Assembly: GCF_014203735.1 (NCBI RefSeq)
Contig: NZ_JACHJQ010000001.1
Location: 1,227,269-1,291,268 of the forward strand
Source: Actinophytocola algeriensis
GTDB lineage: Bacteria > Actinomycetota > Actinomycetes > Mycobacteriales > Pseudonocardiaceae
Direction: 5' to 3'
Length of the DNA: 64,000 bases
Position numbers and translations under genes: made by a program. How positions within the stretch are numbered: the stretch's first letter is position 1; each line of letters starts with the position of its first letter. Shown here piece by piece: positions 1 to 8,345 of this stretch. The notes under the pieces were generated by a model. It was not told the origin of the DNA. It made no database searches and worked only from the letters and a program-made list of their open reading frames with translations.

Positions 1-3000
1 TCACCCAGCCCGCGAGCGGGCAGATCCGGCTGACGTGGCACGCGTCGACCGACAACGTGGGTGTGGCCGGGTACGACGTGTACGCCAACGGATCGCTGCG
101 GTCCTCTGTGGACTCCTCGACGCGGGTGTTCACCGACGGCCAGCCCGCCAGCGCGACGGTGTCGTACTTCGTGCGGGCGCGGGACGCGGCGGGCAACCAG
201 TCGCCGAACAGCAACACGGTCACCCGCACCGGCACCAGCGCCGGGGTGAACCTGGCGGTGGGCAGGCCGATCACCGCGTCCGGGCACGTGCACACGTTCG
301 TCGCGACCAACGCGAACGACGACTCGGTGAACACCTACTGGGAGGGCAACAGCGGCTACCCGAACACGCTGACCGTGAACCTCGGCGCGAACGCGGCGAT
401 CACGTCGGTGGTCGTGAAGCTCAACCCGGACCAGTCGTGGGGGCCGCGCACGCAGACCTTCCAGGTGCTGGGCCGCGACCAGGGCGCCACCGGGTTCACG
501 TCGATCGTGGCGTCGCAGCAGTACAGCTTCAGCCCGGCGTCCGGGAACACGGTCACGATCCCGGTGAGCGCGACGGCCGCGGACCTGCGGCTGCAGTTCA
601 CCGCGAACACCGGCGCACCCGCCGGTCAGGTGGCGGAGCTGCAGGTCATCGGCGAGGCGGCCGCGAACCCCGACCTGCAGATCGGCGGGCTCACGTGGTC
701 GCCGGCGTCGCCGTCGGAGAGCAACCCGATCACGCTGTCGGCCACGGTCCGCAACGCAGGTGACCGCCAGTCCCCGGCCACGTCGGTGAACTTCTACCTC
801 GGCAGCACCTCGGTCGGCGTCGCATCCGTCGGCGCGCTCGCCGCCGGGGCCACGGCCACCGTCACCGCGAACATCGGCGGCCGGGACGCGGGCAGCTACA
901 CGCCGAACGCGAAGGTCGACGAGAACAACGCGGTCGTCGAGAAGAACGAGACCAACAACTCCTTCTCGAGCCCGACCCCGCTCGTGGTCACCGCGGTGCC
1001 GACGTCCGACCTGATCGCGTCGCCGGTCAGCTGGTCGCCGTCCACGCCGCAGAACGGTTCGGTCGTGAACTTCTCGGTGGCGATCCGCAACCAGGGCACG
1101 ATCGCGTCGGCGAGCGGTGCGCACGGCATCACGCTGACGGTCACCAACGCCACGACCGGCGCGGTGGTCCGGACGCTGACCGGCGCCGCGAACGGCACGA
1201 TCGCCGCGGGTGCGGCGACGGCACCGGTCGCGCTCGGCACGTGGACCGCCGCGAACGGCCGGTACACGGTGAAGGTGGTGCTCGCGAACGACGCGAACGA
1301 GCTGGCCGCCAAGCAGGGCAACAACACCTCGACGCACAACCTCTTCGTCGGCCGCGGCGCGAACATGCCGTACGACATGTACGAGGCGGAGGACGGCGTC
1401 ACCGGTGGCGGCGCGTCGGTGGTCGGTCCGAACAGGATGGTCGGCGACCTCGCGGGTGAGGCGTCCGGTCGGCGAGCGGTGACGCTGAACGGCAACGGTG
1501 CCTACGTCGAGTGGACCACGCGCGCACCGACGAACACGCTCGTGACCCGGGTGTCCATCCCGGACTCCTCGGGTGGCGGTGGGACCAGCTCGACGTTGAA
1601 CGTCTACGTGAACGGGCAGTTCCACAAGGCGATCAACGTGACGTCGAAGTACGCGTGGCTGTACGGCAACGAGGCAGGCCCGGGCAACTCGCCGGGTGCC
1701 GGTGGACCACGGCACATCTACGACGAGGCCAACGTCATGCTGAACTCGTCGATCCCGGCGGGCAGCAAGATCCGGCTGCAGAAGGACGCGGCGAACAGCG
1801 GCACGTTCGCGGTCGACTTCGTGAGCCTGGAGCAGGTGTCGCCGATCGCGAACCCGGACCCCGCGCGGTACGCGGTGCCCACCGGGTTCGGGCACCAGGA
1901 CGTGCAGAACGCGCTGGACCGGGTGCGGATGGACACCACGGGCAACCTCGTCGGGGTGTACCTGCCGCCGGGTGACTACCAGACGTCGTCGAAGTTCCAG
2001 GTGTACATGAAGCCGGTCCGCGTCATCGGCGCCGGGCCGTGGTACACGAAGTTCGTCGCACCGTCCACACAGGAGAACACGGACATCGGCTTCCGCGCCG
2101 AGGCGTCGGCGAACGGCTCGGTGTTCTCCGGGTTCGCGTACTTCGGCAACTACACGTCGCGCGTCGACGGCCCCGGCAAGGTGTTCGACTTCAACGGCAT
2201 CTCGGGTTCGACCATCGAGAACATCTGGGTCGAGCACATGGTGTGCCTGTACTGGGGCGCGAACACCGACAACATGACGTTGCGGAACAACCGCATCCGC
2301 AACATGTTCGCCGACGGCATCAACATGACCAACGGCAGTTCGGGCAACCTGGTGTCGAACAACGAGTCCCGCGCGACCGGCGACGACTCGTTCGCGTTGT
2401 TCAACGCCCAGGACGGCGGCGGCGGTGAGGTCACGGGCAACACGTTCGAGAACCTGACGTCGATGCTGACGTGGCGGGCCGCCGGGTTCGCGGTGTACGG
2501 CGGGTACGACAACGTGTTCCGGAACCTGCTGGTGGCGGACACGCTGGTGTACTCGGGGATCACGATCAGCTCGCTGGACTTCGGCATCCCGATGAACGGC
2601 TTCGGCGCGTCCCCGCCGACGCGGTTCGAGAACATCTCGGTGGTGCGGGCGGGTGGCCACTTCTGGGGCGCGCAGACGTTCCCGGGAATCTGGGTCTACT
2701 CGGCGACGAAGATCTTCCAGGGCATCCGGGTGTCCGACGTGGACATCGTGGACCCGACGTACCACGGGATCATGTTCCAGACCGACTATGTCGGCGGCCA
2801 GCCACTGTTCCCGGTGGCGGACACGGTCTTCACGAACGTGTCCATCTCCGGGGCGCGCAAGAGCGGTGACGCCTACAACGACAAGTCGGGCTTCGGCATC
2901 TGGGCCAACGAGATGCCGGAGGCGGGCGAGGGCCCGGCCCGAGGTTCGGTGACGTTCAACAACCTGACGCTGTCGAACAACGCGGAGGACATCAGGAACA

Positions 3001-3032
3001 CGACGACCACGTTCACGATCAACAGAAACTGA
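1..3032 (+). CDS. Secreted GH87-family alpha-1,3-glucanase-like enzyme, 5' end missing
   Basis: The reading frame is already open at base 3, so the signal peptide and N-terminus lie upstream of the window. Visible modules, counted from base 3, are a fibronectin III end (1-78), an F5/8-type discoidin domain (82-218), two CARDB-like domains (220-450), a CBM6/35-like domain beginning YEAEDG (458-615) and a right-handed beta-helix (618-1009). The helix carries ADGIN with Asp771 and GDDS with Asp794/Asp795. This 23/24 spacing is the same as that of the three catalytic Asp residues reported for Bacillus GH87 Agl-KA. The likely role is extracellular hydrolysis of alpha-1,3-glucan or mixed fungal alpha-glucan, with the CBM and discoidin modules binding substrate. 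The GH87 assignment is strong from motif spacing; the exact substrate is inferred. Confidence 0.85.
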   Translation, partial: TQPASGQIRLTWHASTDNVGVAGYDVYANGSLRSSVDSSTRVFTDGQPASATVSYFVRARDAAGNQSPNSNTVTRTGTSAGVNLAVGRPITASGHVHTFVATNANDDSVNTYWEGNSGYPNTLTVNLGANAAITSVVVKLNPDQSWGPRTQTFQVLGRDQGATGFTSIVASQQYSFSPASGNTVTIPVSATAADLRLQFTANTGAPAGQVAELQVIGEAAANPDLQIGGLTWSPASPSESNPITLSATVRNAGDRQSPATSVNFYLGSTSVGVASVGALAAGATATVTANIGGRDAGSYTPNAKVDENNAVVEKNETNNSFSSPTPLVVTAVPTSDLIASPVSWSPSTPQNGSVVNFSVAIRNQGTIASASGAHGITLTVTNATTGAVVRTLTGAANGTIAAGAATAPVALGTWTAANGRYTVKVVLANDANELAAKQGNNTSTHNLFVGRGANMPYDMYEAEDGVTGGGASVVGPNRMVGDLAGEASGRRAVTLNGNGAYVEWTTRAPTNTLVTRVSIPDSSGGGGTSSTLNVYVNGQFHKAINVTSKYAWLYGNEAGPGNSPGAGGPRHIYDEANVMLNSSIPAGSKIRLQKDAANSGTFAVDFVSLEQVSPIANPDPARYAVPTGFGHQDVQNALDRVRMDTTGNLVGVYLPPGDYQTSSKFQVYMKPVRVIGAGPWYTKFVAPSTQENTDIGFRAEASANGSVFSGFAYFGNYTSRVDGPGKVFDFNGISGSTIENIWVEHMVCLYWGANTDNMTLRNNRIRNMFADGINMTNGSSGNLVSNNESRATGDDSFALFNAQDGGGGEVTGNTFENLTSMLTWRAAGFAVYGGYDNVFRNLLVADTLVYSGITISSLDFGIPMNGFGASPPTRFENISVVRAGGHFWGAQTFPGIWVYSATKIFQGIRVSDVDIVDPTYHGIMFQTDYVGGQPLFPVADTVFTNVSISGARKSGDAYNDKSGFGIWANEMPEAGEGPARGSVTFNNLTLSNNAEDIRNTTTTFTINRN

Positions 3033-3040
3033 GTGGTGGC

Positions 3041-3076
3041 CGGTGCCGCCGGGGTCCTACGGCTTCGGCGGCACCG
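3041..3076. terminator. Terminator-like hairpin between convergent genes
   Basis: An 11-bp perfect inverted repeat (CGGTGCCGCCG / CGGCGGCACCG) with a 14-nt loop starts 8 bases after the GH87 stop. It overlaps the last codons of the arginase-like gene on the other strand, so it could end transcription from both sides. There is no T-run, as is common in high-GC actinomycetes. Confidence 0.5.
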
Positions 3077-3761
3077 TCATGTCCGCGACCAGCCCGGGAT
3101 CGCCGGTGTACCAGGTGCAGGCGAGGTCGAAGGCGACCACGTCCCGGGTCCTCCGGATGTGCTGGACGGCGGCGATGACGTCCTGTGTGGACGGACCATC
3201 GGGTGCCGGGAACCGCAGCCCGGGAAGCTCCGCGCTGTCGATGACGTCGACGTCGACGTGGAGGACGACCGGCCCGTCGGGGATGTCGCCGAGATCGTGC
3301 ACAGTGGACCGATGGATACCAGAGGTGGCGAGGTAGTCGACCTCGGCGGGATCGAGATCCCGCGCGTCGACGAGCACGGCCCTGTCCTCGGCGATCGGCT
3401 CGAGCCCGATCCGGTCGGAGAAGATGTCGCGGTGCGCGCCGAGCAGGAGACGCAGCGACAGGCCGCCGAGGTACCCGCTGGTGGAGGTGTCGAGCGTGTG
3501 CACGTCCCCGTGCGCGTCGAACCAGACGACGACGGGATCGATCCCGGCCCTCTGCACGCCGGCCACCACACCGGCGGACACGAGACAGTCCCCGGAGACG
3601 ACGGTGTCGCCGGGTGTGACGGCGTCGGCGACGTGGCGGTAGAGCGTGGTGAGCCGCGTCCAGACGTCACCGTCGGGCAGCACGGGCTCGACGGTGACGT
3701 CTGCGGGAACGGGCAGGTCGACGCGCTCGTCGTGGTGGAACGGAACGAGAATCGTGGTCAC
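3057..3761 (-). CDS. Arginase/agmatinase-superfamily (ureohydrolase) protein
   Basis: The 234-aa protein has the ureohydrolase fold signatures WFDAHGD (Asp82, His84, Asp86) and LHVDVDVID (Asp170, Asp172), which normally bind the Mn2+ pair that hydrolyses a guanidino group. The first family motif GGDH reads SGDC, so the usual His ligand is Cys59. This makes classical arginase activity uncertain; a formimidoyl or other ureohydrolase-like role, or a changed metal site, is possible. GTG at 3761 is preferred because TAGGTG lies 6 bases before it, as in leaderless transcripts. GTG at 3770 is the alternative. It lies close downstream of the RCC1 gene on the same strand. Confidence 0.75.
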   Translation of the reverse strand: MTTILVPFHHDERVDLPVPADVTVEPVLPDGDVWTRLTTLYRHVADAVTPGDTVVSGDCLVSAGVVAGVQRAGIDPVVVWFDAHGDVHTLDTSTSGYLGGLSLRLLLGAHRDIFSDRIGLEPIAEDRAVLVDARDLDPAEVDYLATSGIHRSTVHDLGDIPDGPVVLHVDVDVIDSAELPGLRFPAPDGPSTQDVIAAVQHIRRTRDVVAFDLACTWYTGDPGLVADMTVPPKP

Positions 3762-3788
3762 GCCCAACACCTATCACGCCGGGTGGGA

Positions 3789-6092
3789 TCACACGTGCGG
3801 GACCAGTGCGTAGCCGGTGCTCGATCCGCTGCTGATGCCGCTCACCGCGGGCAGTCCCTCCACCCGCACCGGCGACGTCGCCTTCCCGTCGAAGGGCACC
3901 GAGGGAACGCCCAGTCCGCCGGAGAAGCCCGCGCCCCACGACCACACCGTGCCGTCCGCGCGCAGGGCGTACCCGCCGTAGAAGCGGCTCACGAGCTGCT
4001 CCACGTCGGTGATCGACGCCTGGACCGGCGTCCTGCTGACGCAGTTGAACGGGCCGCAGTCCCCGCCGTCGCCCAGGTCGCCGTTGTAGTCGCCACCCCA
4101 GGCCCACACGGTGCCGTCGGACCGGAGTGCGTACCCGTTCTCCCAGGCGCCCGCGATCGAGGTCACGCCGGTCAGCCCGGACACCTGGACCGGCGCCGTC
4201 TCCACGCACGGCCCGTCCGGGTCGCACTCCTCGCCGTTGCCGAGCTCGCCGACGCCGTTGGTGCCCCAGGCCCAGACGGTGCCGTCACCGCGCAGGGCGT
4301 AGCCGCCCATGGAGCCCCCGGCGATCGCCGTGACACCGGTCAGGCCGGACACCTGGACGGGGACGGTCGAGCCCTCGTCGTAGGTCCCGTCGCCCAGTGA
4401 TCCCCAGCCCGCGCCCCACGCCCACACGGTGCCGTCCGCGCGGAGGGCGTACCCGTTGGCGTACGACGCGGCGCCCGCGATCGCGACGACGTCGGTCAGC
4501 CCGGACACCCGCACCGGGACGTCGGAGTCGGTCTTGGTGCCGTTGCCGAGTTCCCCGCTCCAGTTGCTGCCCCAGGACCAGACCGTGCCGTCGGTCTTCA
4601 GCGCGAACGCGTGGCTACCGCCCGCCGCGATCGCGGTCACCCCGGTCAGCCCGACCACCGGCACCGGCAGGCGGGAGCCGCCGGAGGTCGCGTTGGACCA
4701 GCCGTTGCCGAGTTGTCCCAGGTAGTTGGCGCCCCACGCCCGGACCGTCCCGTCGGCGAGCAACGCGTAGCTGTTGCCGCCGCCGCCGATGACGGACCGC
4801 ACGCCCGACAACCCGACCACCGGCGCGGGCACCGCCGAGTCACCGATACCGCCTGCCGTGCCCAACGGGCCCGCACCCCAGGTGTACACACAGTCGGTCG
4901 TGCAGGGGTCCTCGTCGACCACGACGAACGCCCCGGCCAGGTCGGCCACCAGGTGGATCTTCCCGGCGTGGTTGTAGAGGCTGAAGCTGTGGTCGGACGC
5001 GAACGCGACACCCGCCGCGTTCGCGACGGTCTGACCGGGGGACACGTTCAGTGTCGAGGCGTTCGGGAGGTCGCCGACGGGCTCGGCCGCGGTCACGTAG
5101 GTCCGGGCGGTCGCGCCGACACCGGTGACGTTGAGCAGCACGGCCACCGAGGACGCGGGCACCCGACCTTCGAGGTCGGCGGTGAAGCCGCTCGCGGGTC
5201 CGATCGGTCCGGTCGTGCCGCCGGTGCCGGTGCGGGTGTCGACCACGCGGGCGGGGGTCAGCGGCACGAACGCGGCGCCGTACTCCGGGGAGTAGAAGCC
5301 GGTGACGTCCACGAGGAGGTGGACCGAGCCGACGTGGTTGTAGAGGCTCACCTTCCGGTTCGCACCGACCGCCACCGTGACCAGGTTGGGCCGGATGTCA
5401 CCGGCGTCGGTGTTCAGGCTCGACGCGGTCGGCCGGGTCGTACCCGTGGGCCACGCGGTCACGAACGTCGACGCCGTCGGGCTGACGGCGGTCAGGTTGA
5501 AGGTCACGGCGGTCGCCGAGGCGGGGATCCGGCCGGTCAGGTCGACCGTCCGGGTCGCGCCCGCGCCCAGCGGCCCGCCCGTCGTGCGGGTGTCCAGCGC
5601 CCGGTCGGGGGACAGCGCCGTGAACCCGGCGGTCCCGTCCGTGCCGTAGTGCCCGGCGAGGTCGGCGACCAGGTGCACGCTGCCGCTGTTGTTGTAGAGG
5701 CTGACCTTCCGGTCCGCGCCCAGCGCGACCGTCACCTGGTTCGCGCGCACGTCCCCGGCGACCAGGTTGAGGTTCGACGCGGTCGGCCGCGCGGCGCCCG
5801 CGGGGAAGGCCGTCACGAACGTCGAGGCGGTCGGGGACACGGCCGTCACGTTCAGGACCACGGCGGTCGCGGACGCGGGCACCCGCGCGGTGAGGTCGAG
5901 CGTGACGGTCCGCCCCGCACCGACCGCGCCGCCGCCGGTGCGGGTGTCCAGCACCCGGGTCGGCGACTGCGGCGTGAACGCGGACGCGGGCGCGACCGGG
6001 TCGGCGGCGGGTGCGGCGGACACCGGGTGGCCCGTGAGCAGGAGACCCGCGGCCAGCACGGAACTCAGGACAGCGGGCAGTAGTCGGCGCAT
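3789..6092 (-). CDS. Exported RCC1-repeat protein
   Basis: This is a 767-aa secreted protein with a Sec signal peptide (RRLLPAVLSSVLAAGLLL, cleavage near VSAAPA). Three tandem repeats of about 110 residues follow. Each opens with the pattern P-x-R-V-x-D-T-R-T and ends in SLYN-x-x-G-x-VHLVADL-type sequence, and such repeats are common in actinobacterial surface proteins. The C-terminal half consists of RCC1/BLIP-II-like repeats of about 50 residues built on GVTAIAGG...ALRADGTVWAWG, which should form a seven-bladed propeller. A binding role outside the cell is likely, but the ligand is unknown. ATG at 6092 has the ribosome site GGGGGAG in front. Longer in-frame starts would add a non-signal extension. 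Confidence 0.8.
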   Translation of the reverse strand: MRRLLPAVLSSVLAAGLLLTGHPVSAAPAADPVAPASAFTPQSPTRVLDTRTGGGAVGAGRTVTLDLTARVPASATAVVLNVTAVSPTASTFVTAFPAGAARPTASNLNLVAGDVRANQVTVALGADRKVSLYNNSGSVHLVADLAGHYGTDGTAGFTALSPDRALDTRTTGGPLGAGATRTVDLTGRIPASATAVTFNLTAVSPTASTFVTAWPTGTTRPTASSLNTDAGDIRPNLVTVAVGANRKVSLYNHVGSVHLLVDVTGFYSPEYGAAFVPLTPARVVDTRTGTGGTTGPIGPASGFTADLEGRVPASSVAVLLNVTGVGATARTYVTAAEPVGDLPNASTLNVSPGQTVANAAGVAFASDHSFSLYNHAGKIHLVADLAGAFVVVDEDPCTTDCVYTWGAGPLGTAGGIGDSAVPAPVVGLSGVRSVIGGGGNSYALLADGTVRAWGANYLGQLGNGWSNATSGGSRLPVPVVGLTGVTAIAAGGSHAFALKTDGTVWSWGSNWSGELGNGTKTDSDVPVRVSGLTDVVAIAGAASYANGYALRADGTVWAWGAGWGSLGDGTYDEGSTVPVQVSGLTGVTAIAGGSMGGYALRGDGTVWAWGTNGVGELGNGEECDPDGPCVETAPVQVSGLTGVTSIAGAWENGYALRSDGTVWAWGGDYNGDLGDGGDCGPFNCVSRTPVQASITDVEQLVSRFYGGYALRADGTVWSWGAGFSGGLGVPSVPFDGKATSPVRVEGLPAVSGISSGSSTGYALVPHV

Positions 6093-6265
6093 CAGGAAAC
6101 TCCCCCATGAGACAGGTCCCCCGACCCGGAGGGAGAGTACGTGTGTCCACGGTGGACACACACCGCCGATCGGCCCAGCTGTGCGCGTCCTGTGCGCGAT
6201 AATCGGTTGCCGCCCTCGGAACACGTCTGGTGTGCTGGCGGGACCTAGATCCCAGGGGGTCCGTC

Positions 6266-6373
6266 ATGCGAGCCGCGTTCATGTCCATCCAGCCAACTGC
6301 CGCCCACGCAGAGGACATGAACCTTCTTGCGATCGTTGAACCTCGGGATTCTCGCGCACGTCGACGCCGGTAA
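6266..6373 (+). CDS. Leader ORF overlapping the ribosomal-protection gene (candidate leader peptide)
   Basis: A 35-codon ORF starts with ATG six bases after a strong AGGGGG ribosome site and ends at TAA inside the next gene. Its sequence is MRAAFMSIQPTA... and it ends in an arginine run (RARRRR). The downstream GTPase cannot start upstream of 6327 because an in-frame TGA lies at 6318, so translation of the two is likely linked. GATAAT at 6198-6203 could be the -10 box. Leader ORFs that sense stalled ribosomes precede several antibiotic-resistance genes, which fits the downstream function. That it is translated is inferred. Confidence 0.5.
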   Translation: MRAAFMSIQPTAAHAEDMNLLAIVEPRDSRARRRR

Positions 6374-8162
6374 GACCAGCCTCACCGAGCGGCTCCTGCT
6401 CGACGCCGGTGTCATCCGCGAGCTCGGCAGCGTCGACGCGGGCTCCACCCAGACCGACTCGCTCGACCTCGAGCGCAGGCGCGGGATCACCATCAAGTCC
6501 GCCGTCGTCTCGTTCCCGCTGGACGGCGTCACCGTCAACCTCATCGACACCCCCGGCCACCCCGACTTCATCGCCGAGGTGGAACGGGTCCTCACCGTGC
6601 TCGACGGGGCCGTCCTCGTCGTCTCCGCCGTCGAGGGGGTCCAGGCGCAGACCCGCGTCCTGCTGCGGACCCTGCGCCGTATGAGGATCCCGACGCTGAT
6701 CTTCGTCAACAAGACCGACCGGCGCGGCGCGGACTCGGAGAAGGTGCTGCGGGAGATCAACACGCTCGCGCCCGCGGTCCGGCCCGGCGACGTCGAGGCC
6801 CTCGCCGAGCACGACGACGACGTGCTCGCCGCCTACCTCGACGGGGCGACAGTGCCAGACCGGCTCGGCGCGAGAACCCGCGACGTCACCGTGCACCCCG
6901 TCTTCACTGGCTCCGCCATCACCGGCGACGGAGCAGGCGCGCTCATGGCCGCGCTCACCACGCTCCTGCCCACCCGCCACCCCGTCGACGGCCCCCTGTC
7001 CGGCACCGTCTTCAAGGTCGAACGGGGACCGGCGGGGGAGAAGGTCGCCTACGTGCGCCTGTACTCCGGCACGCTCCGGGTGCGGGACCGGCTCGACGCG
7101 GGCAAGGTCACGGCCATTCGCGAGGTCTCGCGCGGGGCCGCCGAGGTGTCGGGCGGGCAGATCGCCAGGGTCTGGGGACTGGACGTGCGCATCGGCGACC
7201 CGATCGGCGAGGCGCGGTCACCCGAGGACCACCACTTCGCGCCGCCGACGCTCGAGACCGTCGTGACGCCCGTGCGCCGGTCGATGGGCGGGCAGTTGCA
7301 CGCCGCGCTCACCGAGCTCGCCGAGCAGGACCCGCTCATCGACCTGCGACAGGACGACGAGCTGTCCGTCTCGCTGTATGGCGAGGTCCAGAAGGAGGTC
7401 ATCGGCGCCACGCTGCTCGACGAGTACGGCATCGAGGTCACCTTCCGCGAGTCCACCACCATCTGCGTCGAGCGGCTCACCGGCACCGGGGCCGCCGTCG
7501 AGCTGATCGGGACCGGACCGTTCCTCGCGACCGTCGGGCTGCGGGTCGAGCCGGGGGCACCGGGGTCCGGGATCGGGTTCCGGCTCGGGGTGGAACTGGG
7601 CTCGATGCCGTACGCGTTCTTCGCGGCCGTCGAGGAGACGGTGCACGCGGCGCTGCGGCAGGGCCTGCGCGGCTGGCAGGTCACCGACGTGCTCGTCACC
7701 ATGACGCACTCCGGGTACTGGGCCCGCCAGAGCCACGCCCACGGCACCTTCGACAAGAGCATGTCCAGCACCGCGGGCGACTTCCGCAACCTCACGCCGC
7801 TCGTGCTGATGGCCGCGCTCGCGGAGGCGGGCACCACCGTGCTGGAGCCCATGCACCGGTTCCGCCTGACGGTGCCCGGGGATTCCTACCGTGCCGTCAT
7901 GCCCGTTCTCGCGCGGCACCGCGCCATTCCGCTCACATCCGAGGTCACGGAAAGAACAAATGTGATCGAAGGGGACATTCCGGCGAAAAAAGTGCATTCG
8001 CTTGCGCGGAAACTGCCGACGCTCACGCGTGGCGAAGGCGAGTTCGAGAGCGCGTTCGACCACTACCGGGAGGTCGTCGGCGAGCTGCCGGAGCGGCCGA
8101 GGTCGGACCACAACCCGCTCAACCGCAAGGAGTACCTGCTGCACGTGGTCCGCAGGGTGTGA
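6327..8162 (+). CDS. TetM/OtrA-type ribosomal protection GTPase
   Basis: The 611-aa elongation-factor-G-like protein has the P-loop AHVDAGKT, the G2 region RRRGITI, G3 DTPGH and G4 NKTD, followed by EF-G domains II-V. Length and the opening NLGILAHVDAGKTSLTERLL match the OtrA/TetM group, which releases tetracycline from the ribosome. In actinomycetes such genes are often intrinsic and induced by translation inhibitors. TTG at 6327 (or TTG 6336) is forced by the in-frame stop at 6318. The nearest Shine-Dalgarno, GAGGA at 6311-6315, is 11 bases away and lies inside the leader ORF. Resistance is inferred from the family only. Confidence 0.85.
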   Translation: MRSLNLGILAHVDAGKTSLTERLLLDAGVIRELGSVDAGSTQTDSLDLERRRGITIKSAVVSFPLDGVTVNLIDTPGHPDFIAEVERVLTVLDGAVLVVSAVEGVQAQTRVLLRTLRRMRIPTLIFVNKTDRRGADSEKVLREINTLAPAVRPGDVEALAEHDDDVLAAYLDGATVPDRLGARTRDVTVHPVFTGSAITGDGAGALMAALTTLLPTRHPVDGPLSGTVFKVERGPAGEKVAYVRLYSGTLRVRDRLDAGKVTAIREVSRGAAEVSGGQIARVWGLDVRIGDPIGEARSPEDHHFAPPTLETVVTPVRRSMGGQLHAALTELAEQDPLIDLRQDDELSVSLYGEVQKEVIGATLLDEYGIEVTFRESTTICVERLTGTGAAVELIGTGPFLATVGLRVEPGAPGSGIGFRLGVELGSMPYAFFAAVEETVHAALRQGLRGWQVTDVLVTMTHSGYWARQSHAHGTFDKSMSSTAGDFRNLTPLVLMAALAEAGTTVLEPMHRFRLTVPGDSYRAVMPVLARHRAIPLTSEVTERTNVIEGDIPAKKVHSLARKLPTLTRGEGEFESAFDHYREVVGELPERPRSDHNPLNRKEYLLHVVRRV

Positions 8163-8179
8163 TCGTCCGCATGTGCCCG

Positions 8180-8219
8180 ATTCCGGCTCGGTGTGCCTTT
8201 CTGTGCACCGAGTCGGAAT
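8180..8219 (+). terminator. Hairpin after the ribosomal-protection gene
   Basis: The arms ATTCCGGCTCGGTG and CACCGAGTCGGAAT pair over 14 positions with one G-T wobble, around a 12-nt loop. It begins 17 bases after the stop codon and lies in the leader of the TerC gene. It could therefore be a terminator or an attenuator. Confidence 0.5.
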
Positions 8220-8234
8220 TGGTTCACGTGCACT

Positions 8235-8247
8235 GCATACAGTATGC
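8235..8247. promoter_or_regulatory. Small palindrome in the TerC leader
   Basis: GCATACAGTATGC is a GCATA/TATGC inverted repeat with a 3-nt centre, 99 bp before the TerC start. Its size suits a regulator operator, but no regulator can be assigned. Confidence 0.25.
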
Positions 8248-8345
8248 TGCTGCATTGTCGCGGAGTTCTCCTCGTCACGAAAAGGCGTCCGGAATGTCCC
8301 ACGCCGATAAGCTGCCGCGGCGTGGAAAAGGGAGGCGGTCTTTCC

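Noticed and set aside
3033-4400. A long plus-strand frame opposite the arginase-like and RCC1 genes.
   Set aside because: Its composition is that of antisense high-GC sequence, it has no ribosome site, and the minus-strand proteins are clearly real.
8163-8345. Manganese (yybP-ykoY) riboswitch before the TerC gene.
   Set aside because: The leader shows a simple terminator hairpin and a small palindrome but not the conserved loops of that riboswitch.
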